Of a stretch of DNA of 14,012 nucleotides, positions 1-7,910 are shown in pieces (within the stretch, counting starts at the first letter, position 1; the number at the start of each line of letters is the position of its first letter). A program made the position numbers and the translations under genes. Source of the DNA: Muribaculaceae bacterium. GTDB taxonomy: Bacteria > Bacteroidota > Bacteroidia > Bacteroidales > Muribaculaceae. The notes under the pieces were generated by a model that did no database searches, was not told where the DNA came from, and was given only the letters and a program-made list of their open reading frames with translations. The stretch is taken from assembly GCA_021443235.1 (NCBI GenBank), contig JABUUJ010000016.1, forward strand, positions 1 through 14,012. Reading direction: 5' to 3'.

Positions 1-179
1 AGGTTAACAACCTCGGCATTGCGACACAGTGCCTTGGTGGGGATGCAACCGCGGTTAAGACATGTGCCACCAGGCAAGTCGCGCTCGATGATGGTCACTT
101 GCAAGCCTTTTTGTGCTGCTACCGACGCGGTCTCATAGCCGCCCGGTCCAGCTCCTATTATTATTAAGTCACAATTCAT
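1..179 (-). CDS. lpd: Dihydrolipoyl dehydrogenase (E3 / glycine cleavage L-protein), N-terminal fragment
   Basis: This flavoenzyme reoxidises the dihydrolipoyl arm of lipoylated proteins, passing electrons through a redox disulfide and FAD to NAD+. Only the first 59 residues are in the window; the gene continues beyond the left edge. What is visible is diagnostic. A Rossmann FAD-binding motif GAGPGG lies at residues 9-14 after a hydrophobic beta strand, an acidic residue (Glu32) ends the second strand, and the active-site signature GGTCLNRGCIPTK follows at 37-49 with redox cysteines Cys40 and Cys45. The ATG at 177-179 is the natural start because the FAD strand begins directly after it. The gene follows gcvPB by 65 bases, so it most likely serves as the L-protein of the glycine cleavage system. 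The same enzyme type also serves 2-oxoacid dehydrogenases, and the visible part cannot exclude that role. Confidence 0.93.
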   Translation of the reverse strand, partial: MNCDLIIIGAGPGGYETASVAAQKGLQVTIIERDLPGGTCLNRGCIPTKALCRNAEVVN

Positions 180-183
180 ATCT

Positions 184-224
184 AAAAAGTATTATGGGGC
201 GAAACGTGTGATGCATCGCCCCAT
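184..224 (-). terminator. Stem-loop with U-tract between gcvPB and lpd (terminator or attenuator)
   Basis: Read on the minus strand, a perfect 9-bp stem (224-216 pairing with 202-194, ATGGGGCGA with TCGCCCCAT) encloses a 13-base loop. Five U residues (188-184) follow after a short spacer. It begins about 20 bases after the gcvPB stop codon. The U-tract ends only four bases before the lpd ATG, so a full stop here would separate lpd from the operon, while partial read-through would make it an attenuator. The stem is GC-rich, but the U-tract is short and offset, so termination is probably incomplete. Confidence 0.55.
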
Positions 225-244
225 ATATTTATAATGTGGAAATT

Positions 245-1717
245 TTACTCGGCTTGTGCCAGCTCGGCGTAGGTAACCACGGGCTTTAGGGCCGCAAGCG
301 TGTCGTCAAGACGGCGCACGGGGGTGTTGTGCGGCGCGCCCTTCACCAGCTCGGGGTTCTCGCTTGCCTCGGTGGCAATCTTGCGCATCACCTCGATAAA
401 TCCATCCAGTGTCTCCTTGCTCTCGTTCTCGGTGGGCTCTATCATGAGAGCCTGGTGGAACAGCAACGGGAAGTAGATTGTGGGAGCGTGGTAGCCATAG
501 TCGAGCAGTCGCTTGGCAACGTCGAGCGTAGTGACACCTGTCGATTTGTCTTTCAGACCGTCAAACACAAACTCGTGCTTGCACACACCCTCAATGGGCA
601 ACTCATAGCAGTCTTTAAGCGACTCCTTCACATAGTTGGCGTTAAGTGTTGCCAGCGGACCCACCATGCGCAGGTTCTCCTTGCCCAAGGTAAGTATATA
701 GCTGTAAGCACGCATAATTACACCGAAATTGCCCAGGAATCCCGAAACCGAACCCAGCGACTCGTCGTTGAACTCAATCTTCAACTCGTAATTCTCGTCA
801 AGCACGACACGGGGGCAGGGCAGGAATTGCTCCAAACCTTCGCGCACACCCACCGGGCCATCGCCAGGACCTCCGCCACCATGAGGTGTCGAGAAGGTCT
901 TGTGAAGGTTGATGTGCATGATGTCGAAGCCCAAATCGCCCGGACGGCACATGCCCAGCATGGGGTTGAGGTTGGCTCCGTCATAATACATCAGGCCGCC
1001 TGCCTCGTGCACGAGCTCGGCAATCTCGGCAATGTTGTGCTCAAAGATTCCCAGCGTGTTGGGGTTGGTCATCATCATCCCGGCAATGCTGTCGTCGAGA
1101 AGCGGACGCAGATCCTCTACATCGACCGTGCCGTCGGGACGACTTTTAACCACCACGATGTCAAAGCCACACACCGCAGCACTGGCGGGGTTGGTGCCAT
1201 GGGCGCTGTCGGGGATAATCACCTTGGTGCGCTTGTCGTCGTTGCGGCTCATGTGGTAGCTCTTCATCACCATCAGGCCAGTGAGCTCGCCGTGAGCACC
1301 GGCATAGGGATTGAGTGTAAACTCGCTCAGGCCCGAAATCTCGGCCAGTGACGTCTGCAGGTTGTAGTAAACCTCAAGTGCGCCCTGCACTGTGCTCACA
1401 TCCTGCAACGGGTGTAAGCCAGTAAACGCTGGCAGGCTGCTCATTTCCTCGTTTATCTTGGGGTTGTACTTCATTGTGCACGAACCCAGAGGATAGAAAC
1501 CAGTGTCAACGCCAAAGTTGTTGTTGCTCATGTTGGTGTAGTGGCGCACCACGGTGAGCTCGTCAACCTCGGGCAGCGCGGGAGCCTGTTCGCGCATCAG
1601 GTGTGCGGGCAGGTCTTCAATATTGTACTGTGCTAATTCATTTTTAGGAAGTGTGTAGCCACGACGACCTTCTTTTGACAACTCAAAGATGAGTTTTCCG
1701 TAATATACGTTGTTCAT
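245..1717 (-). CDS. gcvPB: Glycine dehydrogenase (decarboxylating) subunit 2, P-protein beta subunit
   Basis: This is the PLP-bearing half of P-protein. With GcvPA it decarboxylates glycine and transfers the aminomethyl group to the lipoyl arm of H-protein in the cytoplasm. The 490 residues match the usual length of the separate beta subunit. Visible marks are the GSCTMKYNPK segment (about 78-87), PDSAHGTNPAS (169-179), the D-G-A-N-L-N segment (246-251), and the PLP-lysine motif NLHKTFSTPHGGGGPG with the Schiff-base lysine at Lys273. The start at 1717 lies 14 bases after the gcvPA stop, the normal spacing inside an operon. The gene contains the glycine-rich loop and lysine expected for activity, and I see no lesion. 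Long open frames on the opposite strand of this gene are products of its GC-rich codon use. Confidence 0.96.
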   Translation of the reverse strand: MNNVYYGKLIFELSKEGRRGYTLPKNELAQYNIEDLPAHLMREQAPALPEVDELTVVRHYTNMSNNNFGVDTGFYPLGSCTMKYNPKINEEMSSLPAFTGLHPLQDVSTVQGALEVYYNLQTSLAEISGLSEFTLNPYAGAHGELTGLMVMKSYHMSRNDDKRTKVIIPDSAHGTNPASAAVCGFDIVVVKSRPDGTVDVEDLRPLLDDSIAGMMMTNPNTLGIFEHNIAEIAELVHEAGGLMYYDGANLNPMLGMCRPGDLGFDIMHINLHKTFSTPHGGGGPGDGPVGVREGLEQFLPCPRVVLDENYELKIEFNDESLGSVSGFLGNFGVIMRAYSYILTLGKENLRMVGPLATLNANYVKESLKDCYELPIEGVCKHEFVFDGLKDKSTGVTTLDVAKRLLDYGYHAPTIYFPLLFHQALMIEPTENESKETLDGFIEVMRKIATEASENPELVKGAPHNTPVRRLDDTLAALKPVVTYAELAQAE

Positions 1718-1731
1718 AGTACTTCCTCGTT

Positions 1732-3066
1732 TTATGCATTAACAATACTTTCGCAGTAGCACACTGCCTCATCAATCTCGTCGGCGTTCAGCGTCTCGGT
1801 CGCGCACAGCAACAAGGTCTCATCGTCGAGCTTCAAGCCAAACTGAATGCCATAGGAAAGCATCTCTTTTTGTAACTCGTCGATGTTGCCGTGATATTTC
1901 ACTGCAAACTCGTGCAAGAACGGCTTGTCGGGGAAAGCTAGCTCAAACTTGCCGGTCTCGACCAAACGGTCGGCAAGATAGTGAGCGTTGCTGTAGCTAA
2001 GCGCATTCACTTCCTTGAGGCCCTGATTGCCCATAAGCGACATATATACAGTGACATACAGCGCCATTAGGCTCTGGTTTGAGCAGATGTTGGATGTGGC
2101 TTTCTCGCGGCGGATGTGCTGCTCGCGGGCTTGGAGCGTGAGCACGAAGGTGCGCTTGCCGTCAAGGTCCTTAGTGGCACCCACAATGCGGCCAGGCATC
2201 TTGCGTATCAGTTTCTTGCTGGTGCACAGGAATCCAACATAGGGGCCGCCAAAGTTCATGGGAATGCCCAGACTCTGGCCATCGCCCACTGCTACATCGG
2301 CTCCCCATTCGCCCGGCGACTTGATTGCGCCCAGCGCGCTGGCATTGCAGTTCATGATAAACATGGTCTTGTTGTCGTGGCAGATGTCGGCCCAGCCAGT
2401 GTAGTCCTCTATTATGCCATAGAAGTTGGGAGCGGCAACAATTACGCCGGCAACATCGCCCTGCGACACCTTGGCCTCAAAGTCGGCCTTCGAGGTTACG
2501 CCACCCTCAGCAGCGATGTGCTCTATCACCACGCCGTGAAACTTGGCATAGGTCTCAACGACGCGTGTCACGATGGGATTCACCGTGTCGCTAATAAGCA
2601 CTTTGTTGCGCTTCTTGGCGTTGGCAACGGCCATCATCATCGCCTCGGCGGTGGCGGTGGTGCCGTCATACATCGACGCATTGCTCACTTCCATGCCCGT
2701 GAGCTGAGCCATCATGCTCTGGTACTCAAAGATATACTGCAGAGTGCCCTGTGAGATTTCGGCCTGATAGGGGGTATAGGAGGTGAGGAACTCGCTGCGG
2801 CTCAGTATCGCGCTGATTACCGCAGGACTGTAGTGGTCATACACGCCAGCGCCAATGAAGCAGCTGAGCTGCGCATTTTCCTCGCCAATCTCTTTAAACA
2901 TCTTGCGCACCTCCACTTCGCTCATTTCGCTGGGCAGTTCATAGTCGCGATGCAGAAACAACTCTTGGGGAATATCCTGATACAGGTCCTCAAGACTCTT
3001 TAGACCGCACTTGTCGAGCATTGTGCGAATGTCTTCATCGGTATGCGGGAAATATTTGTAAGTCAT
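1732..3066 (-). CDS. gcvPA: Glycine dehydrogenase (decarboxylating) subunit 1, P-protein alpha subunit
   Basis: This is the partner of GcvPB in a two-subunit P-protein. The alpha subunit has an aminotransferase-like fold, lacks the PLP lysine, and shapes the glycine-binding active site at the subunit interface. The 444 residues are normal for the family. Typical stretches are the N-terminal Y-x-P-H-T-D-E-D-I start, CFIGAGVYDHYSP (about 69-81), SYTPYQAEISQGTLQ (about 95-109, the characteristic P-protein signature), NASMYDGTTA (about 128-137), and GIPMNFGGPYVGFL followed by K-x-x-R-x-M-P-G-R-I-V-G in the C-terminal half. The start at 3066 is 24 bases after the gcvH stop. It sits between gcvH and gcvPB in the same orientation, so co-translation with gcvPB is expected. 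Subunit assignment rests on these motifs plus the adjacent, complementary beta gene. Confidence 0.96.
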   Translation of the reverse strand: MTYKYFPHTDEDIRTMLDKCGLKSLEDLYQDIPQELFLHRDYELPSEMSEVEVRKMFKEIGEENAQLSCFIGAGVYDHYSPAVISAILSRSEFLTSYTPYQAEISQGTLQYIFEYQSMMAQLTGMEVSNASMYDGTTATAEAMMMAVANAKKRNKVLISDTVNPIVTRVVETYAKFHGVVIEHIAAEGGVTSKADFEAKVSQGDVAGVIVAAPNFYGIIEDYTGWADICHDNKTMFIMNCNASALGAIKSPGEWGADVAVGDGQSLGIPMNFGGPYVGFLCTSKKLIRKMPGRIVGATKDLDGKRTFVLTLQAREQHIRREKATSNICSNQSLMALYVTVYMSLMGNQGLKEVNALSYSNAHYLADRLVETGKFELAFPDKPFLHEFAVKYHGNIDELQKEMLSYGIQFGLKLDDETLLLCATETLNADEIDEAVCYCESIVNA

Positions 3067-3090
3067 CTATTTCAGGTTGTTATCGGTTGA

Positions 3091-3471
3091 TTATTCACCA
3101 ATAAATGCCTTGTAGGCCTCGGCATTCATCAACTTCTCAAGTTCGCTCTCATCGCTGAGCTCTACCTTGATAATCCAGTTCTCATAGGAATCTTTGTTGA
3201 CAAGGCCTGGCTCGTCCTCAAGTGCCTCGTTGATCTCAACAACGGTGCCGCTAACGGGCGAAATCAGATCGCTGGCGGCCTTCACGCTCTCTACTGCGCC
3301 AAATTCCTCGCCAGCACTTACCTCGTCGTCAACCTCGGGCATGTCAACGTAAACCACGTCGCCCAGCTCGTGCTGCGCATAGTCGCTGATGCCGATGAAA
3401 CCAATGTTGCCCTCAACTTTTACATACTCGTGTGACTCGCTGTAATAGAGTCCTTCAATAATTTTACTCAT
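3091..3471 (-). CDS. gcvH: Glycine cleavage system H protein (lipoyl carrier)
   Basis: H-protein is the small lipoylated shuttle that carries the aminomethyl group from P-protein to T-protein and is reoxidised by L-protein. The 126-residue length and strong acidity are typical. The lipoyl-attachment motif GAVESVKA is at residues 58-65, with the modified lysine at Lys64. It is followed by S-D-L-I-S-P-V-S-G (67-75), the second strand of the lipoyl hairpin, and by N-x-x-x-E-D-E-P-G-L-V-N (81-92), a usual H-protein stretch. The N-terminal SESHEYV (11-17) also matches the family. It lies between gcvT (40-base gap) and gcvPA (24-base gap). The lipoate ligase encoded first in the same operon is the obvious candidate to modify Lys64. 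Confidence 0.97.
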   Translation of the reverse strand: MSKIIEGLYYSESHEYVKVEGNIGFIGISDYAQHELGDVVYVDMPEVDDEVSAGEEFGAVESVKAASDLISPVSGTVVEINEALEDEPGLVNKDSYENWIIKVELSDESELEKLMNAEAYKAFIGE

Positions 3472-3511
3472 AGTCGTTTGTATTTCTTTAGATGTTTTGT
3501 TATTCTGATAT

Positions 3512-4603
3512 TTATTTCTTGTAACTCTTTTTGTAGAAGCGCTTCTTAACTACCTCGCAGGGGAATACTTTCTTGCGGATGCGAACGCTCAGCTCGTTGC
3601 CCAAGGCGCCTGCCTCGCGGTCAACCAATGCGAAGGCAAGGCTCTTGTCAACCGAGATACCGCGATAGCCTGTGGTCACATAGCCCACTACCTTCTCGCC
3701 TTGAAGCACCTCGTAGCCGTGGCGTGCTATCGCCTTGTCTTTCAGCTCAAGGCCTACGAGTTTCTTGGCGCTGCCTTCCTCTTTCTGCTTGGCGCAAGCG
3801 TCTCGACCGATGAAGTCGCCTTTGTCGAGCTTCACGAAGATGCCTAATGTTGCCATGATAGGCGAGATCTCGGCGGTGAGCTCGTCGCCGTAGAGGGGTA
3901 AGCCAACCTCAAAGCGCAGGGTGTCGCGACATCCCAGTCCGCAGGGCTGAACGCCAGCTGCGATGAGCAAGTCCCACATTTTGTTGATGGCGGCGTGGCT
4001 GGCATAAATCTCAAAGCCGTCCTCGCCGGTATAGCCGGTGCGGCTCACGATAATCGTCTCGCCGTCATATTCCATCTTCTTGAACGTGTAAAACACGAGG
4101 TCGCTTCCATCAATCTTAAGCACGTCGAGCAATGCTTTCTCGCTCTCGGGACCTTGAACGGCGAGCTGGCCGTAGTAGTCGCTCTGGTGGTCAACCTTTA
4201 CGTCAAACTTGGCCGCCTGCTCGTTGATCCATGCCACGTCCTTGTCGATGTTGCCGGCGTTGATCACGAGAAACAGGTCGTTCTCGGCAACTTTGTAAAC
4301 CAGCAGGTCGTCAACGGTGCCTCCGTCGGGATAAAGCATCATGCCATAGAAGATTTTTCCTTCGGGGGCATCGGTAATATCATTTGTGAAAATGTAGTTG
4401 ACAAATTTCTCGGCCTCGGGACCAGTGATTTCCACCTCGCCCATGTGCGAGACGTCAAACACGCCCACCTCGTTGCGCACTGCATTGTGCTCGGTGACGA
4501 TGTTGCTGTACTGAATGGGCATGTCAAAGCCTGCAAAGGGGCTCATGAGCGCGCCCAGTTCTAAATGCTTGTCATAAAGACAGGTTCTTTTGTTTTCTGC
4601 CAT
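3512..4603 (-). CDS. gcvT: Aminomethyltransferase (glycine cleavage T-protein)
   Basis: T-protein takes the aminomethyl group from H-protein, releases ammonia and forms 5,10-methylenetetrahydrofolate. Length (363 residues) is normal. Visible family features are the N-terminal MSPFAGFDMPIQY (20-32), V-G-V-F-D-V-S-H-M-G-E (46-56), the G-G-T-V-D-D-L segment (94-100) that contains the conserved catalytic aspartate (Asp98 or Asp99), the folate-site stretch LVINAGN (112-118 region), and SRTGYTGEDGFEI in the middle. The C-terminal barrel domain is complete and ends in a lysine-rich tail. The ATG at 4603 is only three bases after the lplA stop codon, so translation is probably coupled to lplA. No truncation or frameshift is seen. 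Confidence 0.97.
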   Translation of the reverse strand: MAENKRTCLYDKHLELGALMSPFAGFDMPIQYSNIVTEHNAVRNEVGVFDVSHMGEVEITGPEAEKFVNYIFTNDITDAPEGKIFYGMMLYPDGGTVDDLLVYKVAENDLFLVINAGNIDKDVAWINEQAAKFDVKVDHQSDYYGQLAVQGPESEKALLDVLKIDGSDLVFYTFKKMEYDGETIIVSRTGYTGEDGFEIYASHAAINKMWDLLIAAGVQPCGLGCRDTLRFEVGLPLYGDELTAEISPIMATLGIFVKLDKGDFIGRDACAKQKEEGSAKKLVGLELKDKAIARHGYEVLQGEKVVGYVTTGYRGISVDKSLAFALVDREAGALGNELSVRIRKKVFPCEVVKKRFYKKSYKK

Positions 4604-4606
4604 AAT

Positions 4607-5581
4607 TTAGCTTATTAAAAGGTTAATGAATGTTTGTTTGTCTAAGTTCAAGATGATTTCTTCCAGTGCTGTGTCGCGCAGTGCGTTCTCAAGCGCAGCC
4701 CTTGTGAACGGGGTGCCGTTGAGGCGGTTAATCACCAAGTGGTCGATGTCGCCCAGCAGGAAGTAGTCGCCTGTAATGTTCATGTCGTTGATCACGTTGT
4801 GAGCCAGCGAGAATTTTACCTCTATCTCGCCCACGTTGTCAATATAGGCGCGACGTGTCGCATTGCAGCGAGGGTTGTTGCCCATGATAAACTCGGGCGC
4901 AAGGTAGCCCTGCATTATCTGCTCTATGCGCTCAACATCGGCGCTGGTGAGCACAATCTCACCGTCGCACATCGAGCCGACAACGTGCTCCTTAAACTCA
5001 CCGATGCCCATCGTGAGGTGCTGCGACAATGTGGTTATGCGGCTCGACACGCTTTTCACGCCCTTGCTCTCGAGCTTAGTCGCCGATGGGCTGATGGCGT
5101 GCGCCATGTGCTCCATGTGAGTGTCGTAAAGCATTGTGCCATGCACGATGCTGTAGCCTGGCATGTGATAGAAGGCGTTGCCGCTCACTTTCAAGCCGTC
5201 AATCATAATGTCGTTGCGCGAGTTGTCGCTGGCATTGAGCCCCAGCGCCTTGAGCATCCTCACCACCGCCGCCGTATATTGCGAAAACGTCGTCATCACA
5301 TTGTCGCTGCGAGTGATGTAACTCATCATGATGTTGCCCATGTCGGCATACACGCATCCGCCACCGCTCTTGCGACGATAATACTGGATGCCATGCTCGT
5401 CGCAATAGTCAAGGTTGACCTCGTTTTGTATCACCTGGTTGCGCCCAAATATCACTGTGGGCTCGACCTGCCACATGAAAAACAGGCTGTCATCACCATA
5501 AACATGAGCCGCATATTCCTCCATTGACAAGTAGAATGGAAGAATATGCGTCTCATTATCAGGTAGTCGCAAGTATTTCAT
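4607..5581 (-). CDS. lplA: Lipoate-protein ligase A
   Basis: This enzyme activates free lipoate with ATP to lipoyl-AMP and attaches it to the lysine of lipoyl domains. At 324 residues it has the large catalytic domain and enough C-terminal sequence for the small accessory domain, as in the E. coli-type enzyme. Evidence in the sequence: FGRNQ (45-49), the lipoate/ATP loop RRKSGGGCVYAD (69-80), and D-G-L-K-V-S-G-N-A (128-136) with the conserved Lys131, followed by H-G-T-M-L at 147-151. It is the first gene of the glycine cleavage operon and gcvT starts three bases after its stop, which points to GcvH as its main client. The start at 5581 is supported by the family-typical short N-terminus and by a promoter box about 70 bases upstream. 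A role for 2-oxoacid dehydrogenase lipoyl domains as well cannot be excluded. Confidence 0.93.
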   Translation of the reverse strand: MKYLRLPDNETHILPFYLSMEEYAAHVYGDDSLFFMWQVEPTVIFGRNQVIQNEVNLDYCDEHGIQYYRRKSGGGCVYADMGNIMMSYITRSDNVMTTFSQYTAAVVRMLKALGLNASDNSRNDIMIDGLKVSGNAFYHMPGYSIVHGTMLYDTHMEHMAHAISPSATKLESKGVKSVSSRITTLSQHLTMGIGEFKEHVVGSMCDGEIVLTSADVERIEQIMQGYLAPEFIMGNNPRCNATRRAYIDNVGEIEVKFSLAHNVINDMNITGDYFLLGDIDHLVINRLNGTPFTRAALENALRDTALEEIILNLDKQTFINLLIS

Positions 5582-5600
5582 CGTTGATAATTTCGAGGTT

Positions 5601-5610
5601 ATGTTAACAT
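5601..5610. promoter_or_regulatory. Perfect 10-bp palindrome in the lplA-gcv leader
   Basis: The sequence ATGTTAACAT reads the same on both strands. It lies between the predicted transcription start (about 5643) and the lplA start codon, 20 bases before the ATG. A symmetrical site in this place could bind a dimeric regulator of the glycine cleavage operon. It is short and AT-rich, so chance occurrence is quite possible and no regulator is encoded nearby. Confidence 0.25.
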
Positions 5611-5648
5611 TTGAAATGCGGGGGCGTCAACTTACCTCACATTTCCAT

Positions 5649-5657
5649 GCAAATTTA
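5649..5657 (-). promoter_or_regulatory. Candidate Bacteroidetes promoter -7 box for the lplA-gcvTH-gcvPA-gcvPB operon
   Basis: On the minus strand TAAATTTGC matches the Bacteroidetes -7 consensus TAnnTTTGY exactly. It would start transcription near 5643, giving a leader of about 60 bases. A TTG element at the usual 19-23 base spacing is not present upstream, so only the -7 half is well supported. The leader is too short for a normal glycine riboswitch. Confidence 0.55.
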
Positions 5658-5767
5658 CTCAAAATATCTTGAACGAAAAAACATTTTGCAAAGATTTTAA
5701 TTTGTAACCAACATTAAAAAATATTACTCAGCCAAAACGACCATAACCACCTGCCAAAGAAAGTCCA

Positions 5768-7885
5768 TTACCCATTAGCCTTCTCTGACGGCATCAGCCA
5801 TTTGTCGAGCCACTCAAAGAACTCGTTCTGCCACACAATCGAGTTTTGGGGCTTCACTACCCAGTGGCACTCTTCGGGGTATAGCACCATGTGGGCGGGA
5901 ATGCCCAGCAACTTGGCGGCGTTGAAGGCCTGCATAGTCTGCGTGTAACAGATGCGGAAGTCGTTCTCGCCAGTGGTTACCATGATGGGAGTGTCCCAAT
6001 TCTGAACAAAGTTCTTCGGGTCGGCTTGAGCAAACGACTTTTGTGCCACAGCATTGTCCTTATCCCAAGGTGCTCCTCCCAAATCCCAGTTTACAAACCA
6101 CATCTCCTCGGTCTCAAGATACTGGGCTCTCAGGTCAAAAATACCGGCGTGCGACAGGAAGCAAGCGTAACGCTTATTGTGATTTCCGGCAAGCCAGTAA
6201 ACCGAGTATCCGCCAAAGCTGGCTCCCACGCAACCTATGTGCTTCTCGTCGACATAGGGCTGCTGCGCCATATAGTCGGTAACGCTCAGATAGTCTTTCA
6301 TGCACTGCCCGGCATAGTCGCCCGAAATCTGCTCATTCCACTCTGTGCCAAAGCCTGGCAGACCGCGACGGTTGGGCATAATCACAATATAGCCATGGTT
6401 GGCCATGATGCGGAAGTTCCAGCGATAGCTCCATGCCTGGCTCACAGGTGACTGCGGGCCACCCTCGCAGAAGAAGATAGCCGGATACTGCTTGTTCTTG
6501 TCAAAGTTGGGAGGGAAAAGTACCCATGTGTGGATGTCTTTTCCGTCGGTTGCCTTGATGAGCATTTTCTCGCAAGTTATCTCGTCGAGCGATGCCAGCA
6601 ACTGGGTGTTTATGTTGCTAATCTGCTTGGGCTCTTCGCCTAATTTGAGCGTGAATATCTCATTGGGGGCCATGAACGAGTGGCGCGTTACCACCATGTT
6701 GCTGTCGTCGACAAACGACATTGTGTCATAGTCGTAGTTGCCCGCAGCAATGGTGTCGACCTTCTGCGTAGCTACATCCACGCGCATGATGGGCATTGTG
6801 CCTTCAAACGCACCGATGAAGTAGATGTATTTCTCGTCGGGCGACCATGCTATTGCGTCAACGCTGTAGTCCCAGTTGGCGGTCAGGTCAACTTTCTCGC
6901 CACCCAACTTGTCCATCATGAAGATGCGGTTCTTGTCGGCCTCATAGCCGTCGCGTTCCATCGACAACCATGCGAGTTTGCCGCTCTTTGAGAAGATGGG
7001 CATGTTGTCATATCCCATCATGCCCTCGGTGAGGTTCTGGGTGGTCTCACCTTTCTCGGTGTCATAGACATAGAGGTCGCTGTTGGTCGACAGGGCATAA
7101 TCCTTGCCCACTTTCTTGCGGCACGCATATATAAACTGCTTGCTGTCGGGGGTCCAGGCAAATTCCTCTACGCCACCCCACGGACGCATGGGCGACTCAA
7201 AGAGTGTGCCTTCAAGCACGTTCTTGACATCGGTCACCTCTTTGCCGTCGAAGTTGCCCACGTAGGGCTGCGGAACCTCGGCGGTCCACTCGTTCCAGTG
7301 ACGATACATCAAGTCGTCGATGATGCGAGCGTTGGCCTTGTCGAGCTCGGGATATTTGTCCTGTGCCGTAGTGTTGTATTTCACAGTCGAGACGATAGCC
7401 ATTTTCTTCTCGTCGGGCGACAGCAGGAAGCCCTCAACGTCTTTCTCCATTTTCGACACCTGCTTGCGGCCGCTGCCGTCGGCATTCATCACCCACACCT
7501 GTGTCACAGCGCCTTCCTTGTCGTCGCAATAGGTGAATGCGATTTTGTTGCCTCCGTCAATCCACACTGCGTTTCCCTCGCTGCGCGGGGTGTCGGTGAT
7601 TTTCTTGGCGTTCTGCCCGTCGATGTCTATCACCCACAGGTCGCTGTTCACGCGGTTCTCTTTGATGTTGGGCTGTCCCACTGCAAAGAGCACTTTCTTG
7701 CCGTCGGGCGAGATTTGCGGGTTTGACACTCGCCCAAACGAGTTGAGCACTTCGGGCGTATATTCCTGTTTCTCGATAGGTCCTGCAGGCGAGTTGGCGT
7801 CGCCCGATGCTTTGTCGCTACACCCTGTTGATAGTAACGTCATTACTGTTGCCATAACAGTTGCTTTAATAATCCTTTTCATCAT
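5768..7885 (-). CDS. S9-family dipeptidyl-peptidase (DPP5-like) lipoprotein
   Basis: This is a serine exopeptidase of the prolyl-oligopeptidase clan that would release dipeptides from peptide N-termini outside the cytoplasm. The N-terminus has a basic start, a hydrophobic stretch (about 8-18) and a lipobox-like S-T-G-C with Cys22, so it is probably a lipoprotein; the -3 serine is less usual than leucine. Residues about 45-430 form repeated beta-propeller blades with I/W-S-P-D-x-K elements (58-63, 156-160, 348-352). The C-terminal alpha/beta-hydrolase domain carries GASFGG with Ser556, Asp642 in G-E-N-D-F-R, and His674 in E-C-H-W-V. The Ser-Asp-His spacing (86 and 32) resembles that I recall for Porphyromonas gingivalis DPP5, whose length is also similar. 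It is alone between its own promoter and the gcv operon. Exact dipeptide preference cannot be read from the sequence. Confidence 0.9.
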   Translation of the reverse strand: MMKRIIKATVMATVMTLLSTGCSDKASGDANSPAGPIEKQEYTPEVLNSFGRVSNPQISPDGKKVLFAVGQPNIKENRVNSDLWVIDIDGQNAKKITDTPRSEGNAVWIDGGNKIAFTYCDDKEGAVTQVWVMNADGSGRKQVSKMEKDVEGFLLSPDEKKMAIVSTVKYNTTAQDKYPELDKANARIIDDLMYRHWNEWTAEVPQPYVGNFDGKEVTDVKNVLEGTLFESPMRPWGGVEEFAWTPDSKQFIYACRKKVGKDYALSTNSDLYVYDTEKGETTQNLTEGMMGYDNMPIFSKSGKLAWLSMERDGYEADKNRIFMMDKLGGEKVDLTANWDYSVDAIAWSPDEKYIYFIGAFEGTMPIMRVDVATQKVDTIAAGNYDYDTMSFVDDSNMVVTRHSFMAPNEIFTLKLGEEPKQISNINTQLLASLDEITCEKMLIKATDGKDIHTWVLFPPNFDKNKQYPAIFFCEGGPQSPVSQAWSYRWNFRIMANHGYIVIMPNRRGLPGFGTEWNEQISGDYAGQCMKDYLSVTDYMAQQPYVDEKHIGCVGASFGGYSVYWLAGNHNKRYACFLSHAGIFDLRAQYLETEEMWFVNWDLGGAPWDKDNAVAQKSFAQADPKNFVQNWDTPIMVTTGENDFRICYTQTMQAFNAAKLLGIPAHMVLYPEECHWVVKPQNSIVWQNEFFEWLDKWLMPSEKANG

Positions 7886-7910
7886 TTTATGGTTTTACTC
7901 TATATTTTTC

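Noticed and set aside
329..1351. 340-residue plus-strand open frame opposite gcvPB
   Set aside because: It is antisense to a clear gcvPB, is very rich in His, Val and Ala as expected from the complement of GC-rich codons, and shows no domain.
2116..2754. 212-residue plus-strand open frame opposite gcvPA
   Set aside because: Antisense by-product of gcvPA codon use, with no promoter and no recognisable motif.
4739..5527. 262-residue plus-strand open frame opposite lplA
   Set aside because: Its His/Val-rich composition is a frame artefact, and lplA on the other strand has all catalytic motifs.
5582..5767. Possible glycine riboswitch upstream of the gcv operon
   Set aside because: The predicted leader is only about 60 bases, and I find neither paired glycine-aptamer cores nor an expression-platform hairpin.
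5700..5767. Terminator after the S9 peptidase gene
   Set aside because: There is a run of T on the minus strand near 5717-5722, but no convincing stem precedes it.
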